Below, in pieces: positions 31,391 to 37,759 of a stretch of DNA of 46,301 nt. The notes beneath the pieces are model-generated. The model searched no databases, had not been told where the DNA came from, and saw only the letters and a program-made list of their open reading frames with translations. The DNA is taken from contig JBDRLV010000042.1 in the NCBI GenBank assembly GCA_043812755.1, forward strand, positions 1 to 46,301, given 5' to 3'. Within the stretch, counting starts at the first letter, position 1. Every line of letters starts with the position of its first letter. Origin of the DNA: JBDRLV01 sp043812755. Lineage in GTDB: Bacteria > Patescibacteriota > Patescibacteriia > UBA9934 > GWF2-40-263. The position numbers were made by a program, and so were the translations under genes.

Positions 31391-32500
31391 TTATCGAATT
31401 GATTGATAACCGCCCTTAATCCCATGTTTATGCATCACAATTTGCCAGAGCTGATTTTTGCGTGAACGAAAACTTCCAGCGGAAGCTAATAAATAGTATG
31501 ACCACATTCGACGGAACCGTTCGTCATACCGATTATTCTTTGGCCAAGCGTTTGAAATATTTTGATGCCATGCCATAAGAGTTTTATCATAATCAGCACC
31601 AAAGCTGTGCCAATCTTCAACAACGAACAACCCTTCAATTGCAGAAGCAATTTGTTTCATTGAAGGCAACATGGAATTTGGAAAAATATATTTTGCAATC
31701 CAAGGATCTGTTGTGCGACCTGATTTTAATCCACCTATTGTGTGCAATAAAAACATTCCGTCATCCTTCAACACGCGATGCACAACTTCCATATAAGTTC
31801 TATAATTTTTATAACCAACATGCTCAAACATTCCAAGTGAAACAACGTGGTCAAACTCACCAGTAATATCGCGATAATCCTGAAGCCTTAATTCAACAGG
31901 CAACCCTTTTGTGTTTTCCTGGCCAAGCTCTAACTGTTCTTTTGAAACAGTAATTCCAACAACCTCAACCCCATAATTTTCCGATGCATATTTTGCAAAA
32001 CTCCCCCACCCGCATCCAATATCAAGTACGCGATCTCCAGCCTTAAGCCCAATCTTTTTACAAACCAAATTTAATTTATTCTCTTGTGCTTGATCCAAAT
32101 TTTCTGCTCCTGCCCAATAACCGCATGTATAAACCATTCGTTTATCAAGCATGGCTTTATACAGATCATTTCCAACATCATAATGCTTTTGCCCTATCTC
32201 AAAAGCTTTTGAAGGTCGTTGTTGATTAAAAAGTCCTGCAAGTATTGCTTGAACAATCACAGGCCAATGCTTTTTAATTTTATTACGAACATCATCAGTC
32301 AAAATTTTTGTAAAAAATTCATCTAATCTCTCGCACTTCCACCATCCATCCATATAACTTTCCCCAAGCCCAAGAGACCCCTGCTGAATCACACGAGAAA
32401 AAAAACGATCGTCCTTAACACAAATATCCCAAGGACGACCTCCATTAATTTGTATATTCACTGAAGCTAAAATATCTTCAGCTGCTTTTTTTACGTCCAT
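31391..32500 (-). CDS. cfa: Cyclopropane-fatty-acyl-phospholipid synthase
   Basis: A 369-residue SAM-dependent enzyme that adds a methylene bridge to unsaturated acyl chains of membrane phospholipids. The N-terminal lipid-binding part has FSRVIQQGSLGLGESYMDGWW, then HYDVGNDLYKAMLDKRMVYTCGYW, the SAM motif VLDIGCGWGSFAKYA and SLGMFEHVG, all family hallmarks. Length is close to E. coli Cfa. It begins three bases after the nadM stop and shares its promoter. In CPR cells that probably take up lipids from a host or from the surroundings, this would remodel imported acyl chains. Confidence 0.95.
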   Translation of the reverse strand: MDVKKAAEDILASVNIQINGGRPWDICVKDDRFFSRVIQQGSLGLGESYMDGWWKCERLDEFFTKILTDDVRNKIKKHWPVIVQAILAGLFNQQRPSKAFEIGQKHYDVGNDLYKAMLDKRMVYTCGYWAGAENLDQAQENKLNLVCKKIGLKAGDRVLDIGCGWGSFAKYASENYGVEVVGITVSKEQLELGQENTKGLPVELRLQDYRDITGEFDHVVSLGMFEHVGYKNYRTYMEVVHRVLKDDGMFLLHTIGGLKSGRTTDPWIAKYIFPNSMLPSMKQIASAIEGLFVVEDWHSFGADYDKTLMAWHQNISNAWPKNNRYDERFRRMWSYYLLASAGSFRSRKNQLWQIVMHKHGIKGGYQSIR

Positions 32501-32503
32501 AAA

Positions 32504-32995
32504 CTATTGCAATGCGAGAATGCTTGTTACAACTTCGTGTGGCACCTGCTTTTTCCAGCTTTCGTCTTTTGCTTTTATCTTTTCCCTAATCTCTGTTGAA
32601 TTTATTCCTGGAACTTCCTTAATCCATCTGATTTCAATTCCTGGCATATTTTCAAAACATTTCTTTGTGTCTTCATTGCCTGTCCAAACTTGATCAACTG
32701 GGCCTGTTAATTCCAATACTTTCTTGGCCCATTCATCATCACTTTCATGATCTGGTACTTCAATAAAAATAATATCGTGTAAAGGGATAAGATCAATGCC
32801 CTGCAAAGAGTGCTGAATCATGTCTTTTCGTAATGAAGCAGAATATGGATTTTCCGCAGTTCCCTCTTGCTGAGAACTTCCAATTGCTACAATCACTTTA
32901 CTGCAAACTTTTACCATTCCTTGAACTACCAATAGATGACCATTGTGAAATGGTTGAAAACGGCCTAGAAAAAGCGCTGTTGGTTTATCACTCAT
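32504..32995 (-). CDS. nadM: Nicotinamide-nucleotide adenylyltransferase (archaeal NadM type)
   Basis: A 163-residue nucleotidyltransferase making NAD from NMN and ATP. ALFLGRFQPFHNGHL holds the HxGH-type motif, and VPGINSTEIREKIK is the C-terminal ISSTxxR motif. The small size fits NadM, not bacterial NadD. The open frame extends upstream, but MSDKP at 32995 is the natural start. Its promoter, TTGACA-17-TATCAT on the minus strand, ends about 20 bases upstream, so the leader is only about a dozen bases and has no ribosome site. It is followed directly by cfa. Confidence 0.9.
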   Translation of the reverse strand: MSDKPTALFLGRFQPFHNGHLLVVQGMVKVCSKVIVAIGSSQQEGTAENPYSASLRKDMIQHSLQGIDLIPLHDIIFIEVPDHESDDEWAKKVLELTGPVDQVWTGNEDTKKCFENMPGIEIRWIKEVPGINSTEIREKIKAKDESWKKQVPHEVVTSILALQ

Positions 32996-33014
32996 ATATA
33001 TTGTTATTGTATTT

Positions 33015-33043
33015 ATGATATATAAAAAATCTACGAGTGTCAA
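33015..33043 (-). promoter_or_regulatory. Promoter of nadM-cfa
   Basis: Minus strand TTGACA (33038-33043), 17-base spacer, TATCAT (33015-33020). Confidence 0.75.
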
Positions 33044-33094
33044 AACAAATTATTGTATGGGGTATAGTAAAGCAAAAATAACAGGTGTAACCCA

Positions 33095-33123
33095 TTGACA
33101 ATACACCAAATTTATGATATCAT
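33095..33123 (+). promoter_or_regulatory. Promoter of the 91-residue gene
   Basis: TTGACA (33095-33100), 17-base spacer, TATCAT (33118-33123). The expected start of the RNA, near 33130, is the first base of a hairpin. Confidence 0.8.
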
Positions 33124-33129
33124 TCGCTC

Positions 33130-33157
33130 CTGGGTGCAAAAGCCCAGTTTTTGTTTT
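33130..33157 (+). promoter_or_regulatory. Leader hairpin followed by a T run (possible attenuator)
   Basis: CTGGG (33130-33134) and CCCAG (33143-33147) with TTTTTGTTTTG behind them lie between the promoter and the start codon. The shape is that of a short intrinsic terminator, or of a 5' stem that protects the mRNA. Confidence 0.5.
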
Positions 33158-33192
33158 GTTAACTTCAACTGATAAAACTGAAGGAGATTGAG

Positions 33193-33468
33193 ATGAGAGA
33201 ATACGCAACATTGAGAAAGCTGAGGGCAGGAGAGGTGGTAAACTTGGAGGGAATTAATTTCGTCATGGACGAAGGCGAGATCCAGCCAGGAGATCTCTAC
33301 ATCGCAGAGCGAAACACAGGCCCAAAACTCCTGACAGCACGCAAGGTCGACGACCAAGACCTCATGTGCATCTTCCCAACAACATTGGATTATCCTTACG
33401 ACCTGGGCGAATGCATCAAGGTTCGCGAGGCAGAGGATGCTCTGCAAGAAGATCAGGTAACAGCCTAG
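33193..33468 (+). CDS. Small protein of unknown function (91 aa)
   Basis: A 91-residue acidic soluble protein that I do not recognise. It has a beta-rich middle (AGEVVNLEGINFVMDEGEIQPGDLYIAERN), reminiscent of small SH3-like or barrel folds, and a C-terminal acidic helix (REAEDALQEDQ). Ribosome site AAGGAGA lies eight bases before the ATG. It has a strong promoter, a leader hairpin and a long terminator of its own. Codons are GC-richer than in the neighbouring cfa/nadM genes. Confidence 0.7.
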   Translation: MREYATLRKLRAGEVVNLEGINFVMDEGEIQPGDLYIAERNTGPKLLTARKVDDQDLMCIFPTTLDYPYDLGECIKVREAEDALQEDQVTA

Positions 33469-33500
33469 TTGCCACATCAAAAAGACCATCTGGGGTCCTT

Positions 33501-33550
33501 AGCACGCAGATGCATGTCAGGTAACTGACAAGCATTTGCGTGCTTTTTTA
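33501..33550 (+). terminator. Long terminator of the 91-residue gene
   Basis: An extended hairpin: AGCACGCA/TGCGTGCT, then ATGC/GCAT and TGTCAG/CTGACA with small bulges and a GTAA loop, followed by T6. Confidence 0.85.
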
Positions 33551-33562
33551 TTTCACAACGCC

Positions 33563-33585
33563 GGACGCCATAATGGCGTCCCTAC
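33563..33585 (-). repeat. REP-like palindrome, single copy
   Basis: GGACGCCAT-A-ATGGCGTCC, followed by CTAC. Same family as the array at 10261; it lies between a terminator and the next promoter. Confidence 0.85.
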
Positions 33586-33609
33586 TTCATAATCCCATAT
33601 CCATATATC

Positions 33610-33638
33610 TTGACAATTATCTCCCAGTTCCCTAAGCT
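33610..33638 (+). promoter_or_regulatory. Promoter of the 134-residue gene
   Basis: TTGACA (33610-33615), 17-base spacer, TAAGCT (33633-33638). The following CTCTACACGTG and GGGAGG resemble the leader of the 28486 gene (CTCTATACGTG, GGGGAGG). Confidence 0.55.
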
Positions 33639-33674
33639 CTACACGTGCTCTTTATCTATAGGGAGGAAAGCAAG

Positions 33675-34079
33675 ATGGTTGAGAAAAAAACAGTGTTTTG
33701 GATCACAGATGAACCAGACAATGTTGGAACACTACTTTTCCCACAACTTTTGGAGGAGCGCTTCTCCTTCATGAGTGTGACGACATTTCGAACCCATGAC
33801 AGAAAGTTCGAACAATTAGATAAAAGCAAGCCAACAGCACTTGCAATCATTGCACTTAATCGTGCTTATGGATGCCTTGATGTGGTTGCAATGATCAATG
33901 AGTTGCGGGTATTCATTGGTGATACCACACCTATAATTGTCACAAACATCAACCATGGCAAGGTTATACTCCCACGACAAACTCACCCATCTTCAGTAGA
34001 CGTTCAATATGTATTGCTTGAAAAAGAGCACGCATGGACAGGTTTGCGCACTGCAATCATGAAAGCTCTTGACCTTTAA
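33675..34079 (+). CDS. Possible degenerate receiver-like (CheY fold) protein
   Basis: A 134-residue soluble protein whose strand-helix rhythm resembles a response-regulator receiver. Strand 1 is VFWITDEPDN with an acidic turn, strand 3 is TALAIIALNRAYG, strand 4 is TPIIVTNIN with a Thr at the usual switch place, and a final helix ends in TAIMKALDL. The phosphoacceptor Asp after strand 3 is absent (LNRA instead), and no Lys follows strand 5 in the usual way. It could not be a normal phosphorylated regulator, and the family call is tentative. Start ATG has GGGAGG eight bases upstream. Single-gene unit. Confidence 0.65.
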   Translation: MVEKKTVFWITDEPDNVGTLLFPQLLEERFSFMSVTTFRTHDRKFEQLDKSKPTALAIIALNRAYGCLDVVAMINELRVFIGDTTPIIVTNINHGKVILPRQTHPSSVDVQYVLLEKEHAWTGLRTAIMKALDL

Positions 34080-34082
34080 CTC

Positions 34083-34105
34083 ACATCGCTACGGCGGTGT
34101 TTTTT
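34083..34105 (+). terminator. Terminator of the 134-residue gene
   Basis: ACATCGC-TACG-GCGGTGT (7 bp, one G-T pair) followed by a T run. Confidence 0.75.
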
Positions 34106-34110
34106 ATTTA

Positions 34111-34194
34111 GTTCGAATCCCTGTCCTTTACCTTAAAAGAAAATCACTCAACGTTGTTGAGTGATTTTCTTGGTTCCCGGACAGGGATTCGAAC
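34111..34194. repeat. Inverted copy of the tRNA-Gln T-arm sequence
   Basis: GTTCGAATCCCTGTCC occurs on the plus strand at 34111-34126. Its exact 16-base reverse complement is the T-arm and acceptor segment of tRNA-Gln at 34179-34194. A terminator palindrome lies between them. Confidence 0.85.
34139..34170 (-). terminator. Terminator of tRNA-Gln
   Basis: AGAAAATCACTCAAC and GTTGAGTGATTTTCT form a perfect 15-bp stem abutting the CCA end of the tRNA. It could stop transcripts from either side. Confidence 0.8.
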
Positions 34195-34244
34195 CCCGAT
34201 TCTCAGGACCAAAACCTGATGTCCTGCCTTTAGACGATCCGGGA
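34171..34244 (-). tRNA. tRNA-Gln (anticodon TTG)
   Basis: A 74-base cloverleaf on the minus strand. The acceptor stem is TCCCGGA/TCCGGGA, the anticodon stem TCAGG/CCTGA closes loop TTTTGGT with anticodon TTG, and the T arm contains GGTTCGAATCC. The discriminator A and CCA are encoded. Confidence 0.95.
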
Positions 34245-34298
34245 GTATTTATTGTGCAGGGAGTATAACACAGCTTGTATGATAAATCAATACTAGGC

Positions 34299-34389
34299 TG
34301 TCATCCTGAGGAGGCCGGAGGCCGACGAAGGATCCGATTGTACGAAACAATGAGATTCTTCGGTCGCCAAAAGCTCCCTTAGAATGACA
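34299..34389. repeat. Intergenic palindromic repeat with TGTCAT ends
   Basis: A 91-base element starting TGTCATCCTGAGGAGGCC and ending CTTAGAATGACA, with internal GACGAAGGATCC and GATTCTTCGGTCG. It belongs to the widespread intergenic repeat type TGTCATxCTGAG...GAAGxATC. It lies between tRNA-Gln and the terminator of the 34465 gene. Confidence 0.8.
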
Positions 34390-34399
34390 AGCTTAAAAC

Positions 34400-34444
34400 A
34401 AAAAACCGCGCTGTGTGTCTGCTCTTGGCAAACACCAGTGCGGT
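34400..34444 (-). terminator. Terminator of the 156-residue gene
   Basis: Minus strand ACCGCACTG and CAGCGCGGT arms (one mismatch) with a 26-base loop followed by T6. Confidence 0.6.
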
Positions 34445-34464
34445 AGAACTGAAAGAACAAGTGA

Positions 34465-34935
34465 TTATGAAAAGTCGAATCGCGTAACAGCCTTTCTGTA
34501 CATCTCGTTGTTGCTGATGCTTGCGATTCGGTCTGCGTCTTCAGCGCTGAGCATGCCCAACAGTCGAGCAAGAATGAGACAAAACGCTTCATCAGCAAGT
34601 TCAGGAAGGCCTGAGAATGCCATGGCCCATTCACCAGAAGGACAAATGCCTCCGCCCCATTTTCCGTTTTCAGGATCACGGGTTTGCCAACTGCTGACAT
34701 TTCCGTCAGGCAACAGTGCTCTTCCAGCCTTTTCCGGAGCTAGTGAGGAATACTTCACATGCTTTTCAACTAGAGGCTCACCTTCCTTCAAAAGCAAAAA
34801 CGGTGCAGCATCACCACGAAACCGAAGTGCAAGGAATCCGCCCTTTTTATCAGTGATATCATTGGCTTCAAGAACCGCATTCAAAACCACTGGAGCCATA
34901 TTTGCAATACTGCAAAGAAGTATCTGTTTGTCCAT
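34465..34935 (-). CDS. Protein of unknown function (156 aa)
   Basis: A 156-residue soluble protein that I cannot place. Visible parts are an alpha/beta N-terminal half (QILLCSIANMAPVVLNAVLEAN, FLALRFRGDAAPFLLLKEGE), a glycine-rich loop (ENGKWGGGICPSGEW) and a helical C terminus (LPELADEAFCLILARLLGML, AEDADRIASISNNEMYRKA). No catalytic motif stands out. The start has GGGAG nine bases upstream and a TTGACA-17-TATGGT promoter. Codon use is GC-richer than in the neighbouring ftsX/ftsE genes. Divergent from the Gmad2-domain gene. Confidence 0.7.
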   Translation of the reverse strand: MDKQILLCSIANMAPVVLNAVLEANDITDKKGGFLALRFRGDAAPFLLLKEGEPLVEKHVKYSSLAPEKAGRALLPDGNVSSWQTRDPENGKWGGGICPSGEWAMAFSGLPELADEAFCLILARLLGMLSAEDADRIASISNNEMYRKAVTRFDFS

Positions 34936-34980
34936 CTTGATCTCCCTTCAAAATTTTCACTTCTGTCATCATGACGCAAA

Positions 34981-35009
34981 ACCATATCAAAAACAAATGA
35001 AATTGTCAA
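34981..35009 (-). promoter_or_regulatory. Promoter of the 156-residue gene
   Basis: Minus strand TTGACA (35004-35009), 17-base spacer, TATGGT (34981-34986). Confidence 0.75.
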
Positions 35010-35027
35010 CTGCTCACCTTCTTCTAA

Positions 35028-35056
35028 TTGACTAAACGCTGAAAATAACAGATGAT
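35028..35056 (+). promoter_or_regulatory. Promoter of the Gmad2-domain gene (leaderless)
   Basis: TTGACT (35028-35033), 17-base spacer, GATGAT (35051-35056). The ATG at 35065 lies eight bases after the -10, so transcription would start at the codon itself. Confidence 0.5.
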
Positions 35057-35064
35057 ATATGTAT

Positions 35065-35598
35065 ATGAAGAAAACAATAACAATCGTAGTAATTATAATT
35101 ATCTTAATATTTGTTGTCAGATTCATTTTTGGCGGGTCTGAAGACTCTTGGATATGCGATAATGGTCAGTGGATAAAACATGGTGCCCCATCTTCTCAAA
35201 TGCCAACAGACAAATGCGGTTCTGACGATTCTGATCATTCTGACGAAATCATAGAACCAATTATCTGGCACAACATGATTAAAGTGTCAGAACCTCTGCC
35301 TGAATCAGAAGTAACTTCTCCACTAATAATAAAAGGTGAAGCGCGCGGAAATTGGTTTTTTGAAGGCGACTTCCCTGTTGTGCTTACAAACTGGGATGGC
35401 CTGATTATTGCGCAAGGAATTGCGCAAGCTCAAGGAGAATGGATGACAGAAGAGTTTGTACAGTTTGAAGCCATACTCGAATTTGATTTAACAAATTCGG
35501 TAGTCAGCAGTCGAGGATCACTAATCCTTCAAAAAGATAATCCATCTGATCTCCCTGAATTTGACGATGCGTACGAATTTACTGTTTTCCTAAAATAA
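35065..35598 (+). CDS. Membrane-anchored Gmad2 immunoglobulin-like domain protein
   Basis: A 177-residue protein with an N-terminal anchor (KKTITIVVIIIILIFVVRFIF), a short Cys pair (WICDNGQW, TDKCG) and a C-terminal Gmad2-type Ig domain at about 72-177. That domain shows PLPESEVTSPLIIKGEARGNWFFEG, then PVVLTNWDGLIIAQGIAQAQGEWMTEEFVQFEAIL, which fits the family pattern (P..G..V.SPL.V.G.A...WFFE). The domain was first noted in spore-germination proteins and is common in CPR surface proteins, where its partner is unknown. Either of two close ATGs (35059, 35065) could be used; I prefer the second for its spacing to the promoter. Confidence 0.85.
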   Translation: MKKTITIVVIIIILIFVVRFIFGGSEDSWICDNGQWIKHGAPSSQMPTDKCGSDDSDHSDEIIEPIIWHNMIKVSEPLPESEVTSPLIIKGEARGNWFFEGDFPVVLTNWDGLIIAQGIAQAQGEWMTEEFVQFEAILEFDLTNSVVSSRGSLILQKDNPSDLPEFDDAYEFTVFLK

Positions 35599-35603
35599 GT
35601 TAG

Positions 35604-35635
35604 AAAAAAAGCACCGCCTAAATAGCGGTGTTTTT
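35604..35635 (+). terminator. Terminator of the Gmad2-domain gene
   Basis: CACCGC and GCGGTG with a 7-base loop, preceded by A7 and followed by T5, so it could work in both directions. Confidence 0.8.
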
Positions 35636-35663
35636 AATTTACAAATATTTCATCCAATCTAGC

Positions 35664-35779
35664 GGACGCTGCATACAACGTCCCTACTTCACAGCCCCAC
35701 AACTTTCGAACGCCATAAATGTCGATTCACCGGACGCCATAAATGTCGATTCACCGGACGCCATAAATGGCGTCCCTAC
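35664..35779 (-). repeat. Mixed cluster of intact and decayed REP-like units
   Basis: A diverged unit starts at 35664 (GGACGCTGCATACAACGTCC then CTAC). Half units CGCCATAAATGTCGATTCAC then occur at 24-base period (35711 and 35734), and an intact palindrome lies at 35756-35775 with CTAC at 35776-35779. The last CTAC holds the ftsX stop codon on the minus strand. Confidence 0.85.
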
Positions 35780-36690
35780 ACGCGTAAATACTTTTTCATC
35801 GCAGCAGAGGTTGCAAACATATTGAGCAATGCCAACCCAACAAACTGAATGCCAAAAATTTTCCAGCCGTTTTCAATAAAATCTTTTGTAAGCTGAGTTG
35901 TTGCGCCATCAAGATATAAATCTAGCTTTGGTTCAAAAACAGATAAAACAGGATACATCACAGCAATAACAATCAAAGTTGCAATTGCGCTAAAAATTAC
36001 AGACTCAAAAAGGAATGGTGCGCGAACAAACCAGTTTGAAGCACCAACTAATTTCATAATCCCAATTTCTTCACGATGAATAATTATTCCCATTCTTATT
36101 GTATTGAAAATAATCAAAATGGCAATCAACAAAAATATTGCACTCAGGCCATAACCAAACATTTTTATCCGATCAGTTGTATAACGAATCTTTTCAATAA
36201 TCCGTTCATAATCTGTGAAATCCTTGTCACGGATATTATCACGAAATTGTGGATTATCAAGCGCGTCAATTATGAATTCAAAATCAGAAGCTGAAAACGC
36301 CTTAATAACAAGCGTTGGGCCAAAAGGATTGCCTTCAATTTCTTCAAGCGACTCTAATATTGCAACATCGTTTTGATGGCGCACTGTAAATCTTTCTAAT
36401 GCCTCCTCAGACGAAATTGTTCCAACATCACGCACCTGAGGGAGGCCTCGAAGATATTGAACTGCAGTTTGAACACGCTCTTGAGTCGTATCTGCAGTAA
36501 AATAAACAGAAACTTCAATTCGATCTTGCACAGCACCAACTGCTTTATCTGTTACTGTATTTAAAACTAAAACAACATTGATTGTTAACAATGTAAGTAC
36601 CAGCATGCTGATAGTTATTATTGACAACCAAAAATTCCTCCAGAAATTCTGAAAAGCAAATTTTATGATTCTAAATGATGAGACAAACAT
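35776..36690 (-). CDS. ftsX: Cell division protein FtsX
   Basis: A 304-residue membrane subunit of the FtsEX complex, which couples cytoplasmic ATP hydrolysis to cell-wall hydrolases at the septum. It has an N-terminal helix (about 20-45), an extracytoplasmic domain (VEVSVYFTADTTQERV-type start, then EALERF and GNPFGPTLVIKAF) and three C-terminal helices with the FtsX core segment IFNTIRMGIIIHREEIGIMKLVGAS. Length is typical. The last codon GTG is followed by a TAG that belongs to the adjacent REP unit. ftsE lies upstream, separated by 121 bases of AT-rich inverted repeat. Confidence 0.95.
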   Translation of the reverse strand: MFVSSFRIIKFAFQNFWRNFWLSIITISMLVLTLLTINVVLVLNTVTDKAVGAVQDRIEVSVYFTADTTQERVQTAVQYLRGLPQVRDVGTISSEEALERFTVRHQNDVAILESLEEIEGNPFGPTLVIKAFSASDFEFIIDALDNPQFRDNIRDKDFTDYERIIEKIRYTTDRIKMFGYGLSAIFLLIAILIIFNTIRMGIIIHREEIGIMKLVGASNWFVRAPFLFESVIFSAIATLIVIAVMYPVLSVFEPKLDLYLDGATTQLTKDFIENGWKIFGIQFVGLALLNMFATSAAMKKYLRV

Positions 36691-36717
36691 TGGATTAAAT
36701 TTCTAATATCTAATTAC

Positions 36718-36814
36718 TAATTTCTAATAAATGTCTAATTGATAAACATACAATTAATTAGGCATTCAAACATTAGTAATTGATTAGAAATTAGACATTA
36801 TTAATTAGAAATTA
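36718..36814. repeat. AT-rich imperfect inverted repeat between ftsE and ftsX
   Basis: TAATTTCTAAT and ATGTCTAATT (36718-36740) are mirrored by AATTAGACAT and TTAGAAATTA (36789-36814). More ATTAGAAATTAG-like words lie between and outside. The right arm contains the ftsE stop codon. Confidence 0.7.
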
Positions 36815-37492
36815 CAATTTATATCTCCCCCTCTCCTTATCGTAAATTATTTCACCTGCTTCAATGGTGATCACTCTTTTTTTAATTTTATTCACAACTT
36901 CTCTGTTGTGTGTAACTAAAACAACCGTAGTACCAAACTGATTAATCTTTTCAAGTAAATCAATAATCTCCTGTGTGTTTAATGTGTCTAGATTGCCCGT
37001 TGGCTCATCTGCAAGCAAGATCTTTGGGCCATGAACAAGTGCGCGCGCTATAACAACCCTTTGACGCTCACCTCCTGAAAGCTGATTCGGATATCTGTTT
37101 GCTTTCTCATGAAGATTCACAATTCTCAACACTTGCGGAACAACTTTTCTAATTCTTCGTGGGCCAACTCCTGAAACCTCAAGAGCAAAAGCAACGTTCT
37201 CAGAAACAGTCCTTTGCGGTAATAATTTAAAGTCCTGAAAAACAACTCCGATCTGCCTTCGTAAATCTGGCACATCGCGATCTTTTATGTTCGTAATATC
37301 CCATCCACCAACAATCACTCGCCCACTAGTTGCTCTTTCCTCAGCAATAAGCAATTTGGCAAATGTCGTTTTCCCTGCGCCACTTTGACCTACAATACAA
37401 ACAAATTCACCTGGAGCAATATGCAAACAGGCGTCTTTTAATCCAGTAACATTTGGATGATAAACTTTTGAAACATTCTTCAATCGGATCAT
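36812..37492 (-). CDS. ftsE: Cell division ATP-binding protein FtsE
   Basis: A 226-residue ABC ATPase. Walker A is GQSGAGKTT at 35-43, the Q-loop is in VFQDFKLLPQRTV, the signature is LSGGERQRV, Walker B is ILLADEPTGNLD and the switch His is in VLVTHNREVV. The conserved KLLP segment after the Q-loop is typical of FtsE. It starts with ATG 37492, preceded by TAAAAT and by a TGTCATTGCGAGG-type repeat only a few bases upstream, so the repeat has entered its leader. Partner of ftsX downstream. Confidence 0.97.
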   Translation of the reverse strand: MIRLKNVSKVYHPNVTGLKDACLHIAPGEFVCIVGQSGAGKTTFAKLLIAEERATSGRVIVGGWDITNIKDRDVPDLRRQIGVVFQDFKLLPQRTVSENVAFALEVSGVGPRRIRKVVPQVLRIVNLHEKANRYPNQLSGGERQRVVIARALVHGPKILLADEPTGNLDTLNTQEIIDLLEKINQFGTTVVLVTHNREVVNKIKKRVITIEAGEIIYDKERGRYKL

Positions 37493-37499
37493 ATTTTAC

Positions 37500-37540
37500 T
37501 GTCATTGCGAGGAGGAATAAAATGACGACGAAGCAATCTT
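37500..37540. repeat. TGTCATTGCGAGG-type intergenic repeat, truncated
   Basis: TGTCATTGCGAGGAGGAATA at the left end and GACGACGAAGCAATCT at the right match the common intergenic repeat family (reverse complement GATTGCTTCGTCGTC...CCTCGCAATGACA). It is a relative of the 34299-34389 element. Confidence 0.75.
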
Positions 37541-37611
37541 CTCATCTTGCAATTGTCATCATTCTTATATATTATACATTGCAGAGTAAAACAAAACAAG
37601 AATGAATTATT

Positions 37612-37686
37612 GCGGGAGTAGTTCAGTGGTAGAACGTCTGCTTCCCAAGCAGAAGATCGCGGGTTCGATCCCCGTCTCCCGCTCCA
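37612..37686 (+). tRNA. tRNA-Gly (anticodon CCC)
   Basis: A 75-base cloverleaf: acceptor GCGGGAG/CTCCCGC, D arm AGTTCAGTGGTAGAACG, anticodon stem TCTGC/GCAGA with loop TTCCCAA (anticodon CCC), T arm GGGTTCGATCCCC. CCA is encoded. Confidence 0.96.
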
Positions 37687-37699
37687 GTTCAATAAAAAG

Positions 37700-37728
37700 T
37701 TGACAAAACACGATTATCGTGCTATAAT
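37700..37728 (+). promoter_or_regulatory. Perfect-consensus promoter with internal palindrome
   Basis: TTGACA (37700-37705), 17-base spacer, TATAAT (37723-37728), both consensus. The spacer holds the palindrome CACGAT-T-ATCGTG (37709-37721), a probable operator. Confidence 0.85.
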
Positions 37729-37759
37729 AACGTTAGTTACAATTAAATAATATAACTAT

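Noticed and set aside
33675..34079. Functional response regulator
   Set aside because: The phosphoacceptor Asp is absent and no kinase or output domain is nearby; only the fold rhythm is suggestive.
34299..34389. A small RNA gene between tRNA-Gln and the 34465 gene
   Set aside because: The TGTCAT/ATGACA ends and internal words match a widespread intergenic repeat type, which explains its folding potential.
37489..37692. Short minus-strand open frame of 67 codons
   Set aside because: It is the antisense translation of tRNA-Gly plus the ftsE leader; the peptide is the typical artefact of a tRNA read as protein.
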